Shown piece by piece: positions 8,676-18,469 of a DNA stretch of 33,105 nucleotides; the first letter of the stretch is position 1; every line of letters begins with the position of its first letter. This DNA is from Acrasis kona (taxonomy: Eukaryota > Heterolobosea > Eutetramitea > Acrasida > Acrasidae). The notes beneath the pieces were generated by a model, which worked only from the letters and a program-made list of their open reading frames with translations, had not been told where the DNA came from and ran no database searches. Position numbers and translations under genes: made by a program. The stretch lies in assembly GCA_026419775.2 (NCBI GenBank), contig JAOPGA020000057.1, positions 1 through 33,105 of the forward strand, read 5' to 3'.

Positions 8676-9848
8676 ATGATTATAAAAAAATTACTTACAA
8701 TCTCTGATAAAAAAGAAAAAAGGCTATATAGTTCAGAAAGAGGTAGAAGGCCAATTGAACCACAACTTAGTTTAAAAATAGCAAAACAAAGTCAGAAAGG
8801 GAAACATGTATTTGTGGAAGGCCAAAGAAGAGATTGTGCAATAATATCTTCGGTAACCATTAAAGAGATAAGACAGGGTCTCATTGATGCAGTTTCAAAG
8901 TCAACTAGAGCTGCTCTGGCAGATGATGATAATTGGTTTGAGAAAAGCGACCATACATGGGATGCCAGAGGGGAATCATTATCTTTTAATGTAATAGCAA
9001 TCTTGAAGCCAGTTGTTGGAGGAGATGAGATCGCTACTCTGAAACAGGACAAGATTGATGTATATCTCCAATCAAATAGCACAGACAAAGCTAGTCGCTC
9101 ACGGTCTAAAAGGTGCGATGATTACTCTTCTTGGAGCGGAGAAAGGACTTAAACACTTTGATTCTTTGGTCAAAGGCTGCTTTGTACACTGGTTACAGTC
9201 TGCAGAGAGAGTTGGAAAAAGAGTCTGCAAAACAGAGGAACAGCTAGATGCCTTCAAGCGTCAATGTGCCACAATGCCGGAGAGAATTCAAACTCTTGAG
9301 GGACTAGAGCTCTGGTTTGCCACAATTAAGGCAATGTTTCCCGGCCTTTCCCCTTGGTGTGATTGGTGGAGTGACGACGCTGATTAACTGCATCTAAGGA
9401 TGCTAGCCCGTGCTGCAAATAATAATCTCAACTGGGAAATTGTTCTAAACAATATAAACATGGTGGAAGCTGCAAACAATACTCATAGAAGACTGGAGTT
9501 ACCTAATTTCAGTGTAGAATTGAGTAACATGTTTGAGAATGATAAAAAAATATATTCTTACCTGTTTGTAAAAGAATCAAACATTGATAAGTCTTACGGC
9601 AATCTCTCTGTTCAAGCTAAAGAAACAGCTGCAGCACGGAATAGAAGGATAAATGTTGGAAATGATGGCAGAGCTCCCAATACCAATATTTTTGACCCTA
9701 ATGCTAACTATTTGGATCATTTGATGGAGTATGTAAACAATGCTGGTCCTCACAATGTAGCATTTGGAATTGAACATTGACAATGAAGAAGCGACATCAT
9801 ATCATTTGGTTGATGAACCTCTTGTGCAAATTAACCTTACATACATTC
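8676..9848 (+). pseudogene. Mutator-like element (MULE) transposase remnant
   Basis: Consecutive plus frames (8676-9152, 9055-9387, 9400-9780, 9764-9848) carry MULE features in order. First comes a helix with CFVHWLQSAERV, the place of the C-x-F-H-W motif after the second catalytic acid. Then comes WCDWWS, the W-x2-WW region of animal MULEs, then NNINMVEAANNTHRRL, the N-A-V-E-x2-N segment. Last is NDGRAPNT, near the usual C-terminal DGRAPDT. At least three frame changes (near 9100, 9390 and 9770) kill it. The first catalytic region, expected upstream, is not clear. A LINE fragment cuts it off at 9849. Confidence 0.6.
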
Positions 9849-10174
9849 CTGAGCTCTTTAGAAGAAAAACTCCGAGTGTGCAACCATCAGCTTCTCTCTG
9901 CCATTATTTCAGAGAGGAATTGACTTGCAAGCTGCGAGTTCATTTATGTTCAGGCTCATGCCAACATTCCTGGTAATGAAGCTGCGGATGAATTTGCAAA
10001 GCGGGGACTCAATAACCACTACATCAATGACATTAGTCCTTCATCCTCACTTCTTTTTGACATTGTTTGCAAAGGTGAAGTTCCACACTCCTCTGTTTGT
10101 AGTGCTGTTTCCGACTACCTTCTGTCCACCATCTCCAACTCCTCGGACTACAAATATAATATTCTCCACGATGA
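9849..10174 (+). mobile_element. internal LINE fragment, left part
   Basis: Positions 9849-10174 match 13340-13665 of the longer LINE copy at about 95%, covering the last part of RNase H and beyond. It is bounded by MULE-like sequence on the left and interrupted at 10175. Confidence 0.9.
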
Positions 10175-10570
10175 TTCAGAGTTCTCAAGCCTCTTTTTGT
10201 ACTCCAAAAAATATCTACAATACTCATGGAAACTTCCTGTTCCATTTGGACCGCTTGATGTGTTTACAAGGCAAATTGTGAACACGAGCAATCACCTTCT
10301 TCGATATGGGTAACACTGCCAAACTATTAGGACATACCTGTGGTATTAATATTTTTTAGTTTTGATGTTGTAAAGTGAAGGCATGTAGAATATGAATCAG
10401 TACGTAGCCATCAAAGTAAAAGTATGAAGCAATGAAGGTTAAAAACCAATTTGTTTAATAAAAGTAACATTCAAAACAATGTGACAAATGAAATGTAATG
10501 AAAGTGTGATGTTTAATTAGTAGGACCTAAACTACCAATAAACTATCAGGCTTATCCCTGTTTTCAAAAA
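10175..10570 (+). mobile_element. 396-bp insertion in the LINE fragment, flanked by a 17-bp duplication
   Basis: The LINE sequence AATATTCTCCACGATGA (10158-10174) is repeated after the insert as AATATTCTCCACAATAA (10571-10587), with 15 of 17 matching. The insert opens with a 46-codon C-terminal frame (containing KLPVPFGPLDVFTRQ) ending at a TAA at about 10316, then about 250 bp of AT-rich sequence. It ends with the 44-bp repeat and an A-run. A 17-bp duplication with A-rich 3' end fits target-primed retroposition of a truncated transcript. The terminal repeat instead suggests a MULE end. The two signals conflict, so the origin is open. Confidence 0.6.
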
Positions 10571-10572
10571 AA
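10529..10572 (-). repeat. 44-bp inverted repeat, right arm
   Basis: Reverse complement of 7694-7737 with no mismatch that I can see. The last two A overlap the LINE sequence that follows. Confidence 0.85.
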
Positions 10573-10648
10573 TATTCTCCACAATAAATATAATATCAAA
10601 GCAAGCGTCAACACCAATCTTATGTCGCAACCCAAACAGATCTTCCTC
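10571..10648 (+). mobile_element. internal LINE fragment, right part
   Basis: Matches 13649-13726 of the longer LINE copy at about 90%, continuing the fragment broken at 10174. The match ends in an ATCTTCCTC run. Confidence 0.85.
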
Positions 10649-11215
10649 ATCCTCGGCCAACAAGCCCATCGCGTGGAGCAACCGGTATTGAGTTTGAATC
10701 TGATGACGACTCCAATCTTGATAATAGTATTTTTATGTAGTGTACAAAAATAAATAGTGCCCTCACTGTTATAAATATACATTAACAACATTGCATTTAT
10801 AGTACAGTCAGCGTTCGGGTGGCTTTTGATTTTCGCAAACTTTCACACTAATTGTAAACTTCTATCAACCTATTGTCCAACAACCGAGATGTAAAAACCG
10901 AATTGCAGAGCAACGGAAACCAATTGAAGAACAACTGGCTCGGTGGAAGTTGATTCTCCAGAAAGTAATAGATAACTAACTTTTGATGGTTGTTGGAATT
11001 CAACATTAGTTACCATCATTCGACAACAGTAAAAATGTATGTTAGGGTTATGGATATAAAAGCATTCTAACCTTAATAGTGATTTACGTTATTGTATAAT
11101 CGAGTTGGAGGACATTACTTTGTGAATGAGTTGATGAGATTGACATTTAGTGAATAACCCACCGTTGGATTTGCAGTTGAGAGGATGTCTGAAATAAACT
11201 GTAATAACAAATGCT
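10649..11215 (+). other. intergenic, with a possible 3' exon end and AATAAA
   Basis: Directly after the LINE piece a plus frame reads RPTSPSRGATGIEFESDDDS, then NLDNSIFM and a stop (about 10655-10740), followed by AATAAA at 10749-10754. This looks like the acidic tail and 3' end of a gene whose body is not in view. The rest, to 11215, shows no gene. Confidence 0.35.
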
Positions 11216-11296
11216 ATGGTTATAACTCTTAATAAAGGTTGGAAATCTAAAAAATGTTTTTATTTAGCATTAATATGCCTGGTACCACTATACCTT

Positions 11297-11354
11297 GTCT
11301 CAGCACTGAGACTGAATACCCGCTTTCTGCAAATCGGTCTCAGGACTGAGACTG
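11297..11354. repeat. two 18-bp palindromic units 40 bp apart
   Basis: GTCTCAGCACTGAGACTG (11297-11314) and GTCTCAGGACTGAGACTG (11337-11354) differ at one central base, each an imperfect palindrome. Function unknown. Confidence 0.7.
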
Positions 11355-11421
11355 GATATAAAATTACAATAAACAATTTCAGTTTACAAAATACTATTTC
11401 AGCTTTTTCTTCATTTTTATA

Positions 11422-12033
11422 GGAATAACATTCAGTATTTTAGGGTTACCCAACCCAATCATTATAGAGGTTCTGGCTATCACCCAATATGGAAAGGTTA
11501 TGGGCAGTTTCAACTTGGGAAATTCTCTAGAAATTGGGTTAGCTAGTAATGGAATTGTGGTGGAAAACATTGCAAAGAAATTTTTGGGATACACTCTGTC
11601 TGTTAGGGCCTTTGTTAAAGACAGACTGGTACAAGCGGTCATTGAACGTCGGACCAAATTAGAGGCTCACCTCCAAAGAACATTTAACATTAAGGCTATT
11701 TGCACATTGGAAGCACAGATCTCCAAAATCTCTGGCCGACCTTACGAATTCCTAAACATCAAGTGTTCATCTCCTGAAGAGGCTTCTAAAATCCAGTCAA
11801 CAAGAGAGATCTTTTTCAAAACATTTTACCGTCCTCCCTTGGACACCTACCAAAACCAACCCCACTATTTCCCAAAAAGCAAAGAGGTCCACCAAAAAAC
11901 AAGAAAATCTTTCCTCCTTTGATGATGACGGCATTTTGAAGACAATTGAGTAGATGGATAAGTCTATCACTGAATTTGAGAAAAGACTAGCAGCGGTGGA
12001 AGAGTCGCTCTCAAACATCCAAACAACTGTCTA
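11422..12033 (+). pseudogene. LINE ORF1-like remnant: RRM-like fold plus coiled coil
   Basis: The plus frame runs through 11922 and reads FSILGLPNPIIIEVL, GKVMGSFNL, IGLASNGIVVENIA, then YTLSVRAFV. This is the strand-helix-strand-strand order of the RRM-like domain in ORF1 of Jockey/I-type LINEs. A second weaker domain and a Pro/Lys-rich tail follow. After the stop at 11922 a neighbouring frame encodes a short coiled coil (EFEKRLAAVEESLSNIQTTV) to 12033, similar in style to the coil in the ORF at 15832. A good splice-acceptor-like tract (ends TTTTTATAG) precedes 11422, so a host RNA-binding exon is the alternative. No second ORF follows. Confidence 0.4.
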
Positions 12034-12338
12034 GGAGTTGACATTGTTGTAATATATGAATGGTTTAGGTTTAGAGTAATATCCCATTCTAGGTATTATC
12101 CACAGTGTTGCTATTTGAGTATAACAAGAATCCAGTAATGAGCTCCGCAGGCACTATAAAGTAACAGAATAAATTAACTAAAATATATTGATAACTCAAG
12201 CTACTGTTCTTTATATTACTGGACCTTACGTTTTTTATCACATTTTTTGAGTTAATCCTACATACAAGCGGATATCTGAAAAGTAAAAACAATTTCTGAA
12301 AAATAAAAAACAAGACAAGTATATTAGTTAATGAAAAG
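12034..12338. other. no gene recognised; target region of the LINE insertion
   Basis: AT-rich sequence ending in the left target-site duplication of the LINE. Only chance frames are seen. Confidence 0.4.
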
Positions 12339-12355
12339 ACAGTACCTAAAGCTTA
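12339..12355 (+). repeat. LINE target-site duplication, left
   Basis: ACAGTACCTAAAGCTTA, repeated exactly at 14307-14323. Confidence 0.95.
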
Positions 12356-14306
12356 CTCATTATGGCCGTGAATACCATTATTATTCCGACTATAACTTAC
12401 GCTGCAGATTGTTTCTGATGGAATTTCACACAACTCCAGCAGCTAGATAGTTTGGTATCCACTTTATTTATTGACATTGCGGGGATACGGAGAAAAAACA
12501 TGGGTAGACTGTTCCTTTTTGCTCCAACAAATAGAGGTGGATATGGGCTTGGTCATCCCTCTACCTTGATCAAAACTGAAGTTTTTGTTGGGCTTCACAA
12601 GTCCTTAAATTCCAACACTGATCCCCATCTCTTCGCCACCACTAAGCAACGATTCATTGACATCCAGCTTGCTTACTGGTTGCATGTCCACCCAGCTATG
12701 TCCAAAACACGAATTTCTCACACAAATCGTGTAAACTCTTATCTGGTGAACTCGTGCAATTTGCTTTACTCCGCTAATCTGCACATGATTGACAACTCAC
12801 TGCTGAAAAACGCATCTTCATATGTGCTTACCGCTTGTAACAAGCACTCAACAGATTCCGAGACTTCGCGTCTTCTCGCTGCCAAAAATATACAACTTCT
12901 AAACGACCCTTTCTGGTCTGATGTTGATAATGTTCAACAGCTCTCGGATATCTTAGATGTTGACTTGAAAGATTTCTACAACAGGACAGTGGCACGCACT
13001 TTGGTTTCGCCAGACAAAGGTAAAGTTGCACTGTTTCTAGAGGAAGCTCACTCCAATCTTGTTAGACCCACAACTAATGACATTAATAGCGATGGAAATG
13101 CTGTCACATGGTACACAGATGGCTCCGCTAACAAAGACAAAACTATTGCTGCGTATGCTGTAGTTAATAGTGAAAACTTTGATAAGGTGGAGTACGGTAG
13201 AATACCTGGCATTGCCAACAACTATAGAGCAGAACTGTATGGATTCCTCCAAGCTTTAAGACGCTCCAGAGATGGTCAAAATGTCACTGTTATGACTGAC
13301 TGTCTCTCTGGGATTGAAGCAGTTCACAGCTTCTCAAAGCTGAGCTCTTTAGAAGAAAAACTCCGAGTATGCGACCATCAGCTTCTCTCTGCCATTATTT
13401 CAGAGAGGAATCGACTCGCAAGCTGCGAGTTCATTTATGTTCAGGCTCATGCCAACATTCCTGGTAATGAAGCTGCGGATGAATTTGCAAAGCGGGGACT
13501 CAATAACCACTGCATCAACGACATTAGTCCTTCATCCTCACTTCTTTTTGACATTGCTTGCAAAGGTGAAGTTCCACACTCCTCTGTTTGTAGTGCTGTT
13601 TCCGACTACCTTCTGTCCACCATCTCCAACTCCTCGGACTACAAATATAATATTCTCCACGATGAATATAATATCAAAGCCAGCGTCGACACCAACCTTA
13701 TGTCGCGACCCAAACAGATCTTCCTCCTCCGTCTCCGTTCCAATCAACTCTGCACACTCTCTAAAATGCAGTATTGGGACGACAAAAATCAAATAATCAA
13801 CACCAAATGCCCGAGGTGTTGTTTGCAACATGAGGACCAATCCCATGTTCTTCTAAATAGTTGCAAAAATTTGCCATACACATATGACGCAATGCGATCA
13901 ATTAATGAACTGATTCGCAGCAATTTGCTGCCAGGTTCACTTATAAAGGGCTCATTTAAATTCTGGGGTCTTCCTTTTACACTGTACCAGAGTGGTTTTG
14001 ATTTTGACAAACATCCTATGACTGACAAGCGTAAAGCTACTATTTATGCTAGTCTACTTGGTTACACTAGTATGGATGTAGTTAAGCGTTTTTCTAGTAA
14101 GATACCAGTCAAAAAGCCACCCCAAGTGTTGAGGAAGATATCAACCATTTTGATGGAGACCTCTTACTCCATCTGGCACGCGCGTTGCGCAATGCACGCC
14201 ATCAAATCCGCCAAGCTAGGCGGGCCTTCGGCTGTATAGAGTCATTTATAAATATGTAAATTTATTCTAATAAAGCTTTTCGCAGAATGTGATTTATACT
14301 AAAAAA
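12356..14306 (+). mobile_element. 5'-truncated RNase H-bearing non-LTR retrotransposon (LINE)
   Basis: It lies between perfect 17-bp target duplications and ends in AATAAAGCTTTT-type sequence plus an A7 tail. The 5' end falls inside the reverse-transcriptase C-terminal region (a frame reading IIIPTITYAADCF near 12380), so most of the element is missing, as is usual for target-primed insertions. Two other copies of its 3' part occur in the window (9849-10648 and 23431-24105). Clade cannot be fixed without the RT core; the RNase H after RT points to the I, R1/Jockey or related groups. Confidence 0.9.
12452..14239 (+). CDS. LINE ORF2 C-terminal part: RT tail, RNase H, cysteine knuckle
   Basis: 595 codons remain open. 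The RT/thumb remnant comes first. RNase H follows at residues of about 217-350, with the four acidic catalytic residues visible as YTDGS (D223), YRAELYG (E261), MTDCLSG (D283) and EAADEFAK (D343). Around residue 453 a C-x2-CC-x4-H-x4-H arrangement (CPRCCLQHEDQSH) resembles the C-terminal nucleic-acid-binding knuckle of such ORFs. The frame seems intact from its first Met, although that Met is not the natural start. The RNase H removes the RNA strand during cDNA synthesis. Close identity to the copy at 23431 shows recent activity. Confidence 0.85.
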   Translation: MVSTLFIDIAGIRRKNMGRLFLFAPTNRGGYGLGHPSTLIKTEVFVGLHKSLNSNTDPHLFATTKQRFIDIQLAYWLHVHPAMSKTRISHTNRVNSYLVNSCNLLYSANLHMIDNSLLKNASSYVLTACNKHSTDSETSRLLAAKNIQLLNDPFWSDVDNVQQLSDILDVDLKDFYNRTVARTLVSPDKGKVALFLEEAHSNLVRPTTNDINSDGNAVTWYTDGSANKDKTIAAYAVVNSENFDKVEYGRIPGIANNYRAELYGFLQALRRSRDGQNVTVMTDCLSGIEAVHSFSKLSSLEEKLRVCDHQLLSAIISERNRLASCEFIYVQAHANIPGNEAADEFAKRGLNNHCINDISPSSSLLFDIACKGEVPHSSVCSAVSDYLLSTISNSSDYKYNILHDEYNIKASVDTNLMSRPKQIFLLRLRSNQLCTLSKMQYWDDKNQIINTKCPRCCLQHEDQSHVLLNSCKNLPYTYDAMRSINELIRSNLLPGSLIKGSFKFWGLPFTLYQSGFDFDKHPMTDKRKATIYASLLGYTSMDVVKRFSSKIPVKKPPQVLRKISTILMETSYSIWHARCAMHAIKSAKLGGPSAV

Positions 14307-14323
14307 ACAGTACCTAAAGCTTA
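14307..14323 (+). repeat. LINE target-site duplication, right
   Basis: Exact copy of 12339-12355 directly after the A-rich tail. Confidence 0.95.
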
Positions 14324-15820
14324 AAGGAGGTGTGACTGAAGTTGGAGTCCCCTTACAAGAGTTAGTCATGACACCAGTTTGAAGGTGTTTAAATCTAACC
14401 TCGCCTGCTCAAACGAGAATGGGCTGACCGACTATTGGAAGGCTGATTGTAAACAATATAAGAGAGCAACCTGGGGCCACTTCAGAATTTGGAGAATTTA
14501 TTTGACGTCAAGAATGGGCCAGACCTAAATTCGTATGGTCCGACTTCCTACAGGACAACCATGACAGTTACAAAGCGTACGCCCTAGAACAAATAGGACT
14601 GCAACCAGATGGCAAAATCTAGAGCACATTTGCGGCGCATTCTGGGAGGCAGGATTCAAATGGGACGTTTGTGTACAGGCAGCAGGAGTAGCAGTGGAAA
14701 AAGCCACTCTTTTCTTGCAACTGGTTCACAGGGGCAAATGAACCCAAACAAACCTATCATCGCCGATACTTAAATTGGGTCACATTGTTGGAAATTGAGG
14801 AAGAAGACGCTACTGAAAACTTCATCCGTTTGTTACCGCACAACACCACAACTGGCACCAACTACCGAAGGGAGATGAGATCATTGAGCTTAAATAAGAA
14901 GTCGCTTGAAAAATTAATGATCAATCTAGTGGAACTATTGAGGGCAGTGTGGAGTATAGAGACCACCAGAAGGATGAGACCACTAAACACCAACCGCAAC
15001 GTACTCCTAGATGGAGTGACAAATCTTGGGCTCCAAAGCCTAGTAAAATGGTAGAGATGAGAGACAAATGACGACAAGAGCAAGGGTGGGGAGGTCAAAG
15101 TAGGAGCGACGCCTACAGCAAACACCGCGGCAGCAACTACCTAATGGGAGCCGCCATCGGCCCAGGACCCAATGCAACAGAACAAGCCACCATCACGCAG
15201 TGGAAGGTTCTGCTGGAAGTGTAAAGATCCAGACCATAAGCAACCAGATTGCCTTAAAGAAGATGTGGAAGGAGTAGTGGGCACAAACATGTATAAACCT
15301 CCACATTTAAAAAACAATAAAAATAAAAGTTACTACCCGTATGTTACTACAGAACAGGAAGTATCAAGCCTCTCAGCGGCCATTAATGCAATCAGTATCC
15401 AATGTGAAAACTTACAGGATATCTATGATAATGCGGAGGACCTTAAAGAAGAAATGGCAGTGGGGGCAGGTGCATTTAGACCTCAAATATCTAAACGAGA
15501 AAGCCAATCCTCTCAAAGAAGTTAATGTTAGAAACGAGGTGGAAGAGCAAAAAACTATAACCCTAGATAGAAAGGTATATCCAAATGAGCGCAGTGGCGG
15601 TTTTTGGAGTTGTCAGATGACAATTCCGGCGGATGTTTCAAAGGATCTTCTAGAACAAATCCAGACTTGGTGCAAAGAAGGTATTGTGGAAGAGATGATA
15701 GACTGACCTGGATGACTTCAGAACAGCAGAGGAGAAAGATATGGGACTGTTTAATACAAACTGTTTCCTGAATTTTTCAGGCAAATGGAGATTTGTCCAT
15801 AATTTTGTACCTATCAACTG

Positions 15821-15834
15821 TCTAATTAAGGATG
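15821..15834 (+). repeat. target-site duplication of the 840-bp insert, left
   Basis: TCTAATTAAGGATG, repeated exactly at 16675-16688. Confidence 0.9.
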
Positions 15835-16575
15835 CCCACCACCACCCGCACATTCAACACATCCAAAAAGCCCAACCACCAGCGTCCGAAAGACGCGGCC
15901 GTCATGGAAGACGACAGACTCCTTACCCGCATGGCGGCTATGGAAAATTGGATGGAGAATTGCAACTCCCGTCTGGACAAGGTCGAATCCAATCTGTCAA
16001 CACTCACTGACACCGTTTCGTCCATTTCCACGGAGGTCCTTGACATGAAGTCCATGCTGTTCTCCCTGTGCAACCATTTCCAAGTTCCCCTCCACACCTC
16101 GCTCCACCCACAACATCAACCCTTACAACCACCACTAAAACCACAACAACCACAACCACAACAACCACAACAACCACAACCACAACAACCACAACAACAA
16201 CAACAACAACAACAACAACNACCTAATCATGAGGACATGCTCCTCCATTTCTCGTCCATCGACAACGTCTCTTCCTTCCCCTCTTCGGATAAGAATGAAA
16301 GCACTCACAACGCTCTTTCTAGCTACCCGTCCTCCCCCAACAAATCTGCTACCAACTCCAACTCTACTCCTCCACGCCACTCCACCAATTTCCGGACTGC
16401 TTTCAAGGCCATGGACCCTTTCGTTCCAAGAGCAGCTCCAACCACACCCAACAAACTCACTCTGGCTAAGAAACAAGACATTCTTAACAAATCCAGAAAT
16501 GAGGAAGTCCCGACTCCCTCCTCCAACCGTTCTGCCGCTCGCTCTCTCCAGATGGACCTCGACTCCATCCTATAA
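15832..16575 (+). CDS. coiled-coil, Gln-rich ORF1-like protein of the retro-insert
   Basis: 247 codons. Residues 24-75 form an acidic coiled coil (WMENCNSRLDKVESNLSTL). A Pro/Gln tract encoded by a CAA/CCA array follows (about residues 95-130, one N at 16220), then a Ser/Pro-rich region and a basic tail. The layout resembles a LINE ORF1 lacking its RRM, or a half-LINE (HAL1-like) protein. The ATG at 15832-15834 sits inside the target-site duplication, so the start codon is either shared by microhomology or supplied by the target. The insert then ends with AATAAA-containing 3' sequence. A processed copy of a host mRNA is the main alternative. Confidence 0.5.
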   Translation: MPTTTRTFNTSKKPNHQRPKDAAVMEDDRLLTRMAAMENWMENCNSRLDKVESNLSTLTDTVSSISTEVLDMKSMLFSLCNHFQVPLHTSLHPQHQPLQPPLKPQQPQPQQPQQPQPQQPQQQQQQQQQXPNHEDMLLHFSSIDNVSSFPSSDKNESTHNALSSYPSSPNKSATNSNSTPPRHSTNFRTAFKAMDPFVPRAAPTTPNKLTLAKKQDILNKSRNEEVPTPSSNRSAARSLQMDLDSIL

Positions 16576-16674
16576 CCCCCATCACAATGACTTGCACATT
16601 GTTTGCCCTCACGGGAGTAGTGCATAGTTTATGTAAAAATATCATCGAAATAAATATTACGTTTATTATTTTTT
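15835..16674 (+). mobile_element. 840-bp retro-insert with 14-bp target duplications
   Basis: Flanked by exact 14-bp repeats and placed within the RT region of the Gypsy-type fossil. It contains one ORF, a 3' UTR with AATAAA near 16650 and a T-rich rather than A-rich end. It has no reverse transcriptase, so it was moved in trans. The long open frame suggests a fairly young insertion. Confidence 0.75.
16129..16219 (+). repeat. CAA/CCA trinucleotide-type tandem array
   Basis: Array of CAACAACCA-like units passing into pure CAA, encoding Pro-Gln and then poly-Gln. Length-unstable; the N at 16220 lies at its end. Confidence 0.95.
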
Positions 16675-16796
16675 TCTAATTAAGGATGACACAAATGACG
16701 TCCCGGGCATCGACCACATATTTAGAACAATAAGCCGGAGTGGAGATACAATTATGAGTAAAATAGACCTTAAATCTGCCTACTTACAAGTACCGC

Positions 16797-18464
16797 TCAG
16801 AAGCTCTTGTTGAAAAGTACACGGCCATTATGTGCAATTGTGCAAAGTAGAAAAATTACTATGCTTGTCTGGTAGTGATAGACACGGTGATGGAAATATG
16901 CAGACATGATTGACCTGTTGGCTTCATCAACATAGCCTGACACCTCATTATAAAAGTCAAATGCTCTGTGTAGTACAACATCCTTCTCTACTCTCTCCTT
17001 CTCTTGATTTATTGTCCATATTTTTGTTCTCACATAGTTGTCGAACTTGACAGTTGACAAAATATTTTCGTGCTTGCCAACATCTCCATCAGAATTGTCA
17101 TCAACCTCCTTCAGTTTTGAGAAGCAATAAATTTCTTGGTTGAGGTCATTCAATGCAACTCCACATTTTAAACCATGCTGGTTCTGTTGCATTGCATGGG
17201 TGTTGTTCCATAGGTCTGTTGGTCTGTTGTTCATACACTTTAGTACAGAGTCTATCCTAACTTTCTTAAGCTCTGTCGACACACTCAAGTTTCCAAACCA
17301 TTTATCACCAACCACTACATGCTGGTCCCTCTCAAGGTCAGAGCACAACTCAAGAACTATTTCGATGACAGTGGACGGTTCGACCAATTGTAACTCTTCT
17401 CGGTTGAGTTTCTCTCTTTTGTTCTTTAACAATGGAGTCTTTGNAAGGTTGTCAACTGTGCGTCTGTGGAGTCTGATTCTTTGAAAGTATGTATCCTCAT
17501 CAGCCATTGTTTCAAACTTATTACTATAGGGGTGTGGCTTCCTTTGGATGAACATAAAATGTGGGTTGTTCATGCCACAACAAGGACCCATTGACTCATC
17601 CATACACAATTTCTTTGTTGGACGTTTGCATGACTTGAATTGATTATTTGTGGTTTCCACCCATTTATCAATGTCAGGGTTAATACAACGAAACATCTCC
17701 TCAAACCTTCGACGGCTCATTCTAATTTTAAACCAATTTGCATGGCCACACTCTTCACTTGTCGGTTCTGTCCAATAGTCACGGAACTCATGCGCATTTA
17801 AACAGCACATCCGATAAAAGCAGGCAAGAAATGTTTTGACGTCATCCAATGTCCAGGGTTTGCTAAAAGAACTCAAGTACTCAGATCGATTGTATGTTGA
17901 ATTTTCTGAAACTGGACAACCACTTCTTGTACCTTTTTCACCACTGCGCTCTTTTATACGTTCCTCACGCATAACGTTCATTTCCTCCTCCAACATTTTA
18001 TAGAAGGGATTGAATAGCTTTTCAAACACTTCCAGGACAGTCACATTATTTGGTGGTCCTTGTACAGCATTGTGCTGCTCCTTTTCGAATATACGATACA
18101 TGTGTTCTTCTACTCGATGCAAGTTATGGAATGCATACTCTTTGTCACTAAATGCAACCTCCACTTGATCTATGTTTTGTGATGAAATTGTACAGATAGG
18201 AAACACCGATTGTGTAGCAGTAAAAGGATTTATTGTTAAAACTACACTTGAGTGATCCCCATCATCTTCTTCATTGGCTTCCTCTTCCTCTCTCTTACGT
18301 TTCCGAGAGTGACTGTTTTGTCGCTGAGTGGCCTCTTGTGCTGTCCCTTGTGTATCAAATGTTACAGGAGAATTGAACTGGATGTACCTCTTATTGCTTG
18401 CTGATGCAGTTAGCCTATCTTCAACAAAGACAATGTTTGAACGTCCGTTTACTCCTCTTTCCAT
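16797..18464 (-). CDS. piggyBac-type transposase, 555 aa, nearly intact
   Basis: Single long frame (one N at 17444). Residues 55-72 form a basic-then-acidic tract. About 205-265 carries the N-terminal piggyBac region (LDDVKTFLACFYRMCCLN, FEEMFRCINPD). The DDE_Tnp_1_7 catalytic core then follows with three Asp: LCMDESMG (D289), VVVGDKWFGN (D387) and GYVDEANRS (D513), the last before a helix typical of the family's end. Spacing fits the known D268/D346/D447 triad, somewhat expanded. Only about 42 residues follow D513 and no zinc-rich C-terminus is seen, so the 3' end may be clipped at the junction with the Gypsy fossil at 16800. Cut-and-paste transposition at TTAA is the family role; I see no TTAA-flanked ends. 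A domesticated gene is possible. Confidence 0.85.
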   Translation of the reverse strand: MERGVNGRSNIVFVEDRLTASASNKRYIQFNSPVTFDTQGTAQEATQRQNSHSRKRKREEEEANEEDDGDHSSVVLTINPFTATQSVFPICTISSQNIDQVEVAFSDKEYAFHNLHRVEEHMYRIFEKEQHNAVQGPPNNVTVLEVFEKLFNPFYKMLEEEMNVMREERIKERSGEKGTRSGCPVSENSTYNRSEYLSSFSKPWTLDDVKTFLACFYRMCCLNAHEFRDYWTEPTSEECGHANWFKIRMSRRRFEEMFRCINPDIDKWVETTNNQFKSCKRPTKKLCMDESMGPCCGMNNPHFMFIQRKPHPYSNKFETMADEDTYFQRIRLHRRTVDNLXKTPLLKNKREKLNREELQLVEPSTVIEIVLELCSDLERDQHVVVGDKWFGNLSVSTELKKVRIDSVLKCMNNRPTDLWNNTHAMQQNQHGLKCGVALNDLNQEIYCFSKLKEVDDNSDGDVGKHENILSTVKFDNYVRTKIWTINQEKERVEKDVVLHRAFDFYNEVSGYVDEANRSIMSAYFHHRVYHYQTSIVIFLLCTIAHNGRVLFNKSF

Positions 18465-18469
18465 ATTTT

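Larger units (their letters stand above)
14340..16800 (+). mobile_element. fossil of a Ty3/Gypsy-type LTR retroelement (gag knuckle and start of RT)
   Basis: Recognisable parts, in order: a gag-like region with one CCHC zinc knuckle (CWKCKDPDHKQPDC, about 15200-15250), the entry to reverse transcriptase, and RT segments near 15790-15830 and 16690-16795 that include SKIDLKSAYLQVPL. The element is broken at several places and carries no LTR in view. It is interrupted by a retro-insert (15835-16674) and ends at 16800 against the piggyBac-bearing block. It therefore predates both and is an old copy. Confidence 0.75.

Noticed and set aside
7701-10565. hAT element with CAGGG ends (from CAGGGATAAGCC)
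   Set aside because: The inverted repeat extends beyond CAGGG on both sides, so the flanks are inverted rather than an 8-bp direct duplication, and the internal gene is MULE-like.
16004-16192. Poly-Val frame on the minus strand
   Set aside because: Antisense of the CAA/CCA array; low-complexity artefact.
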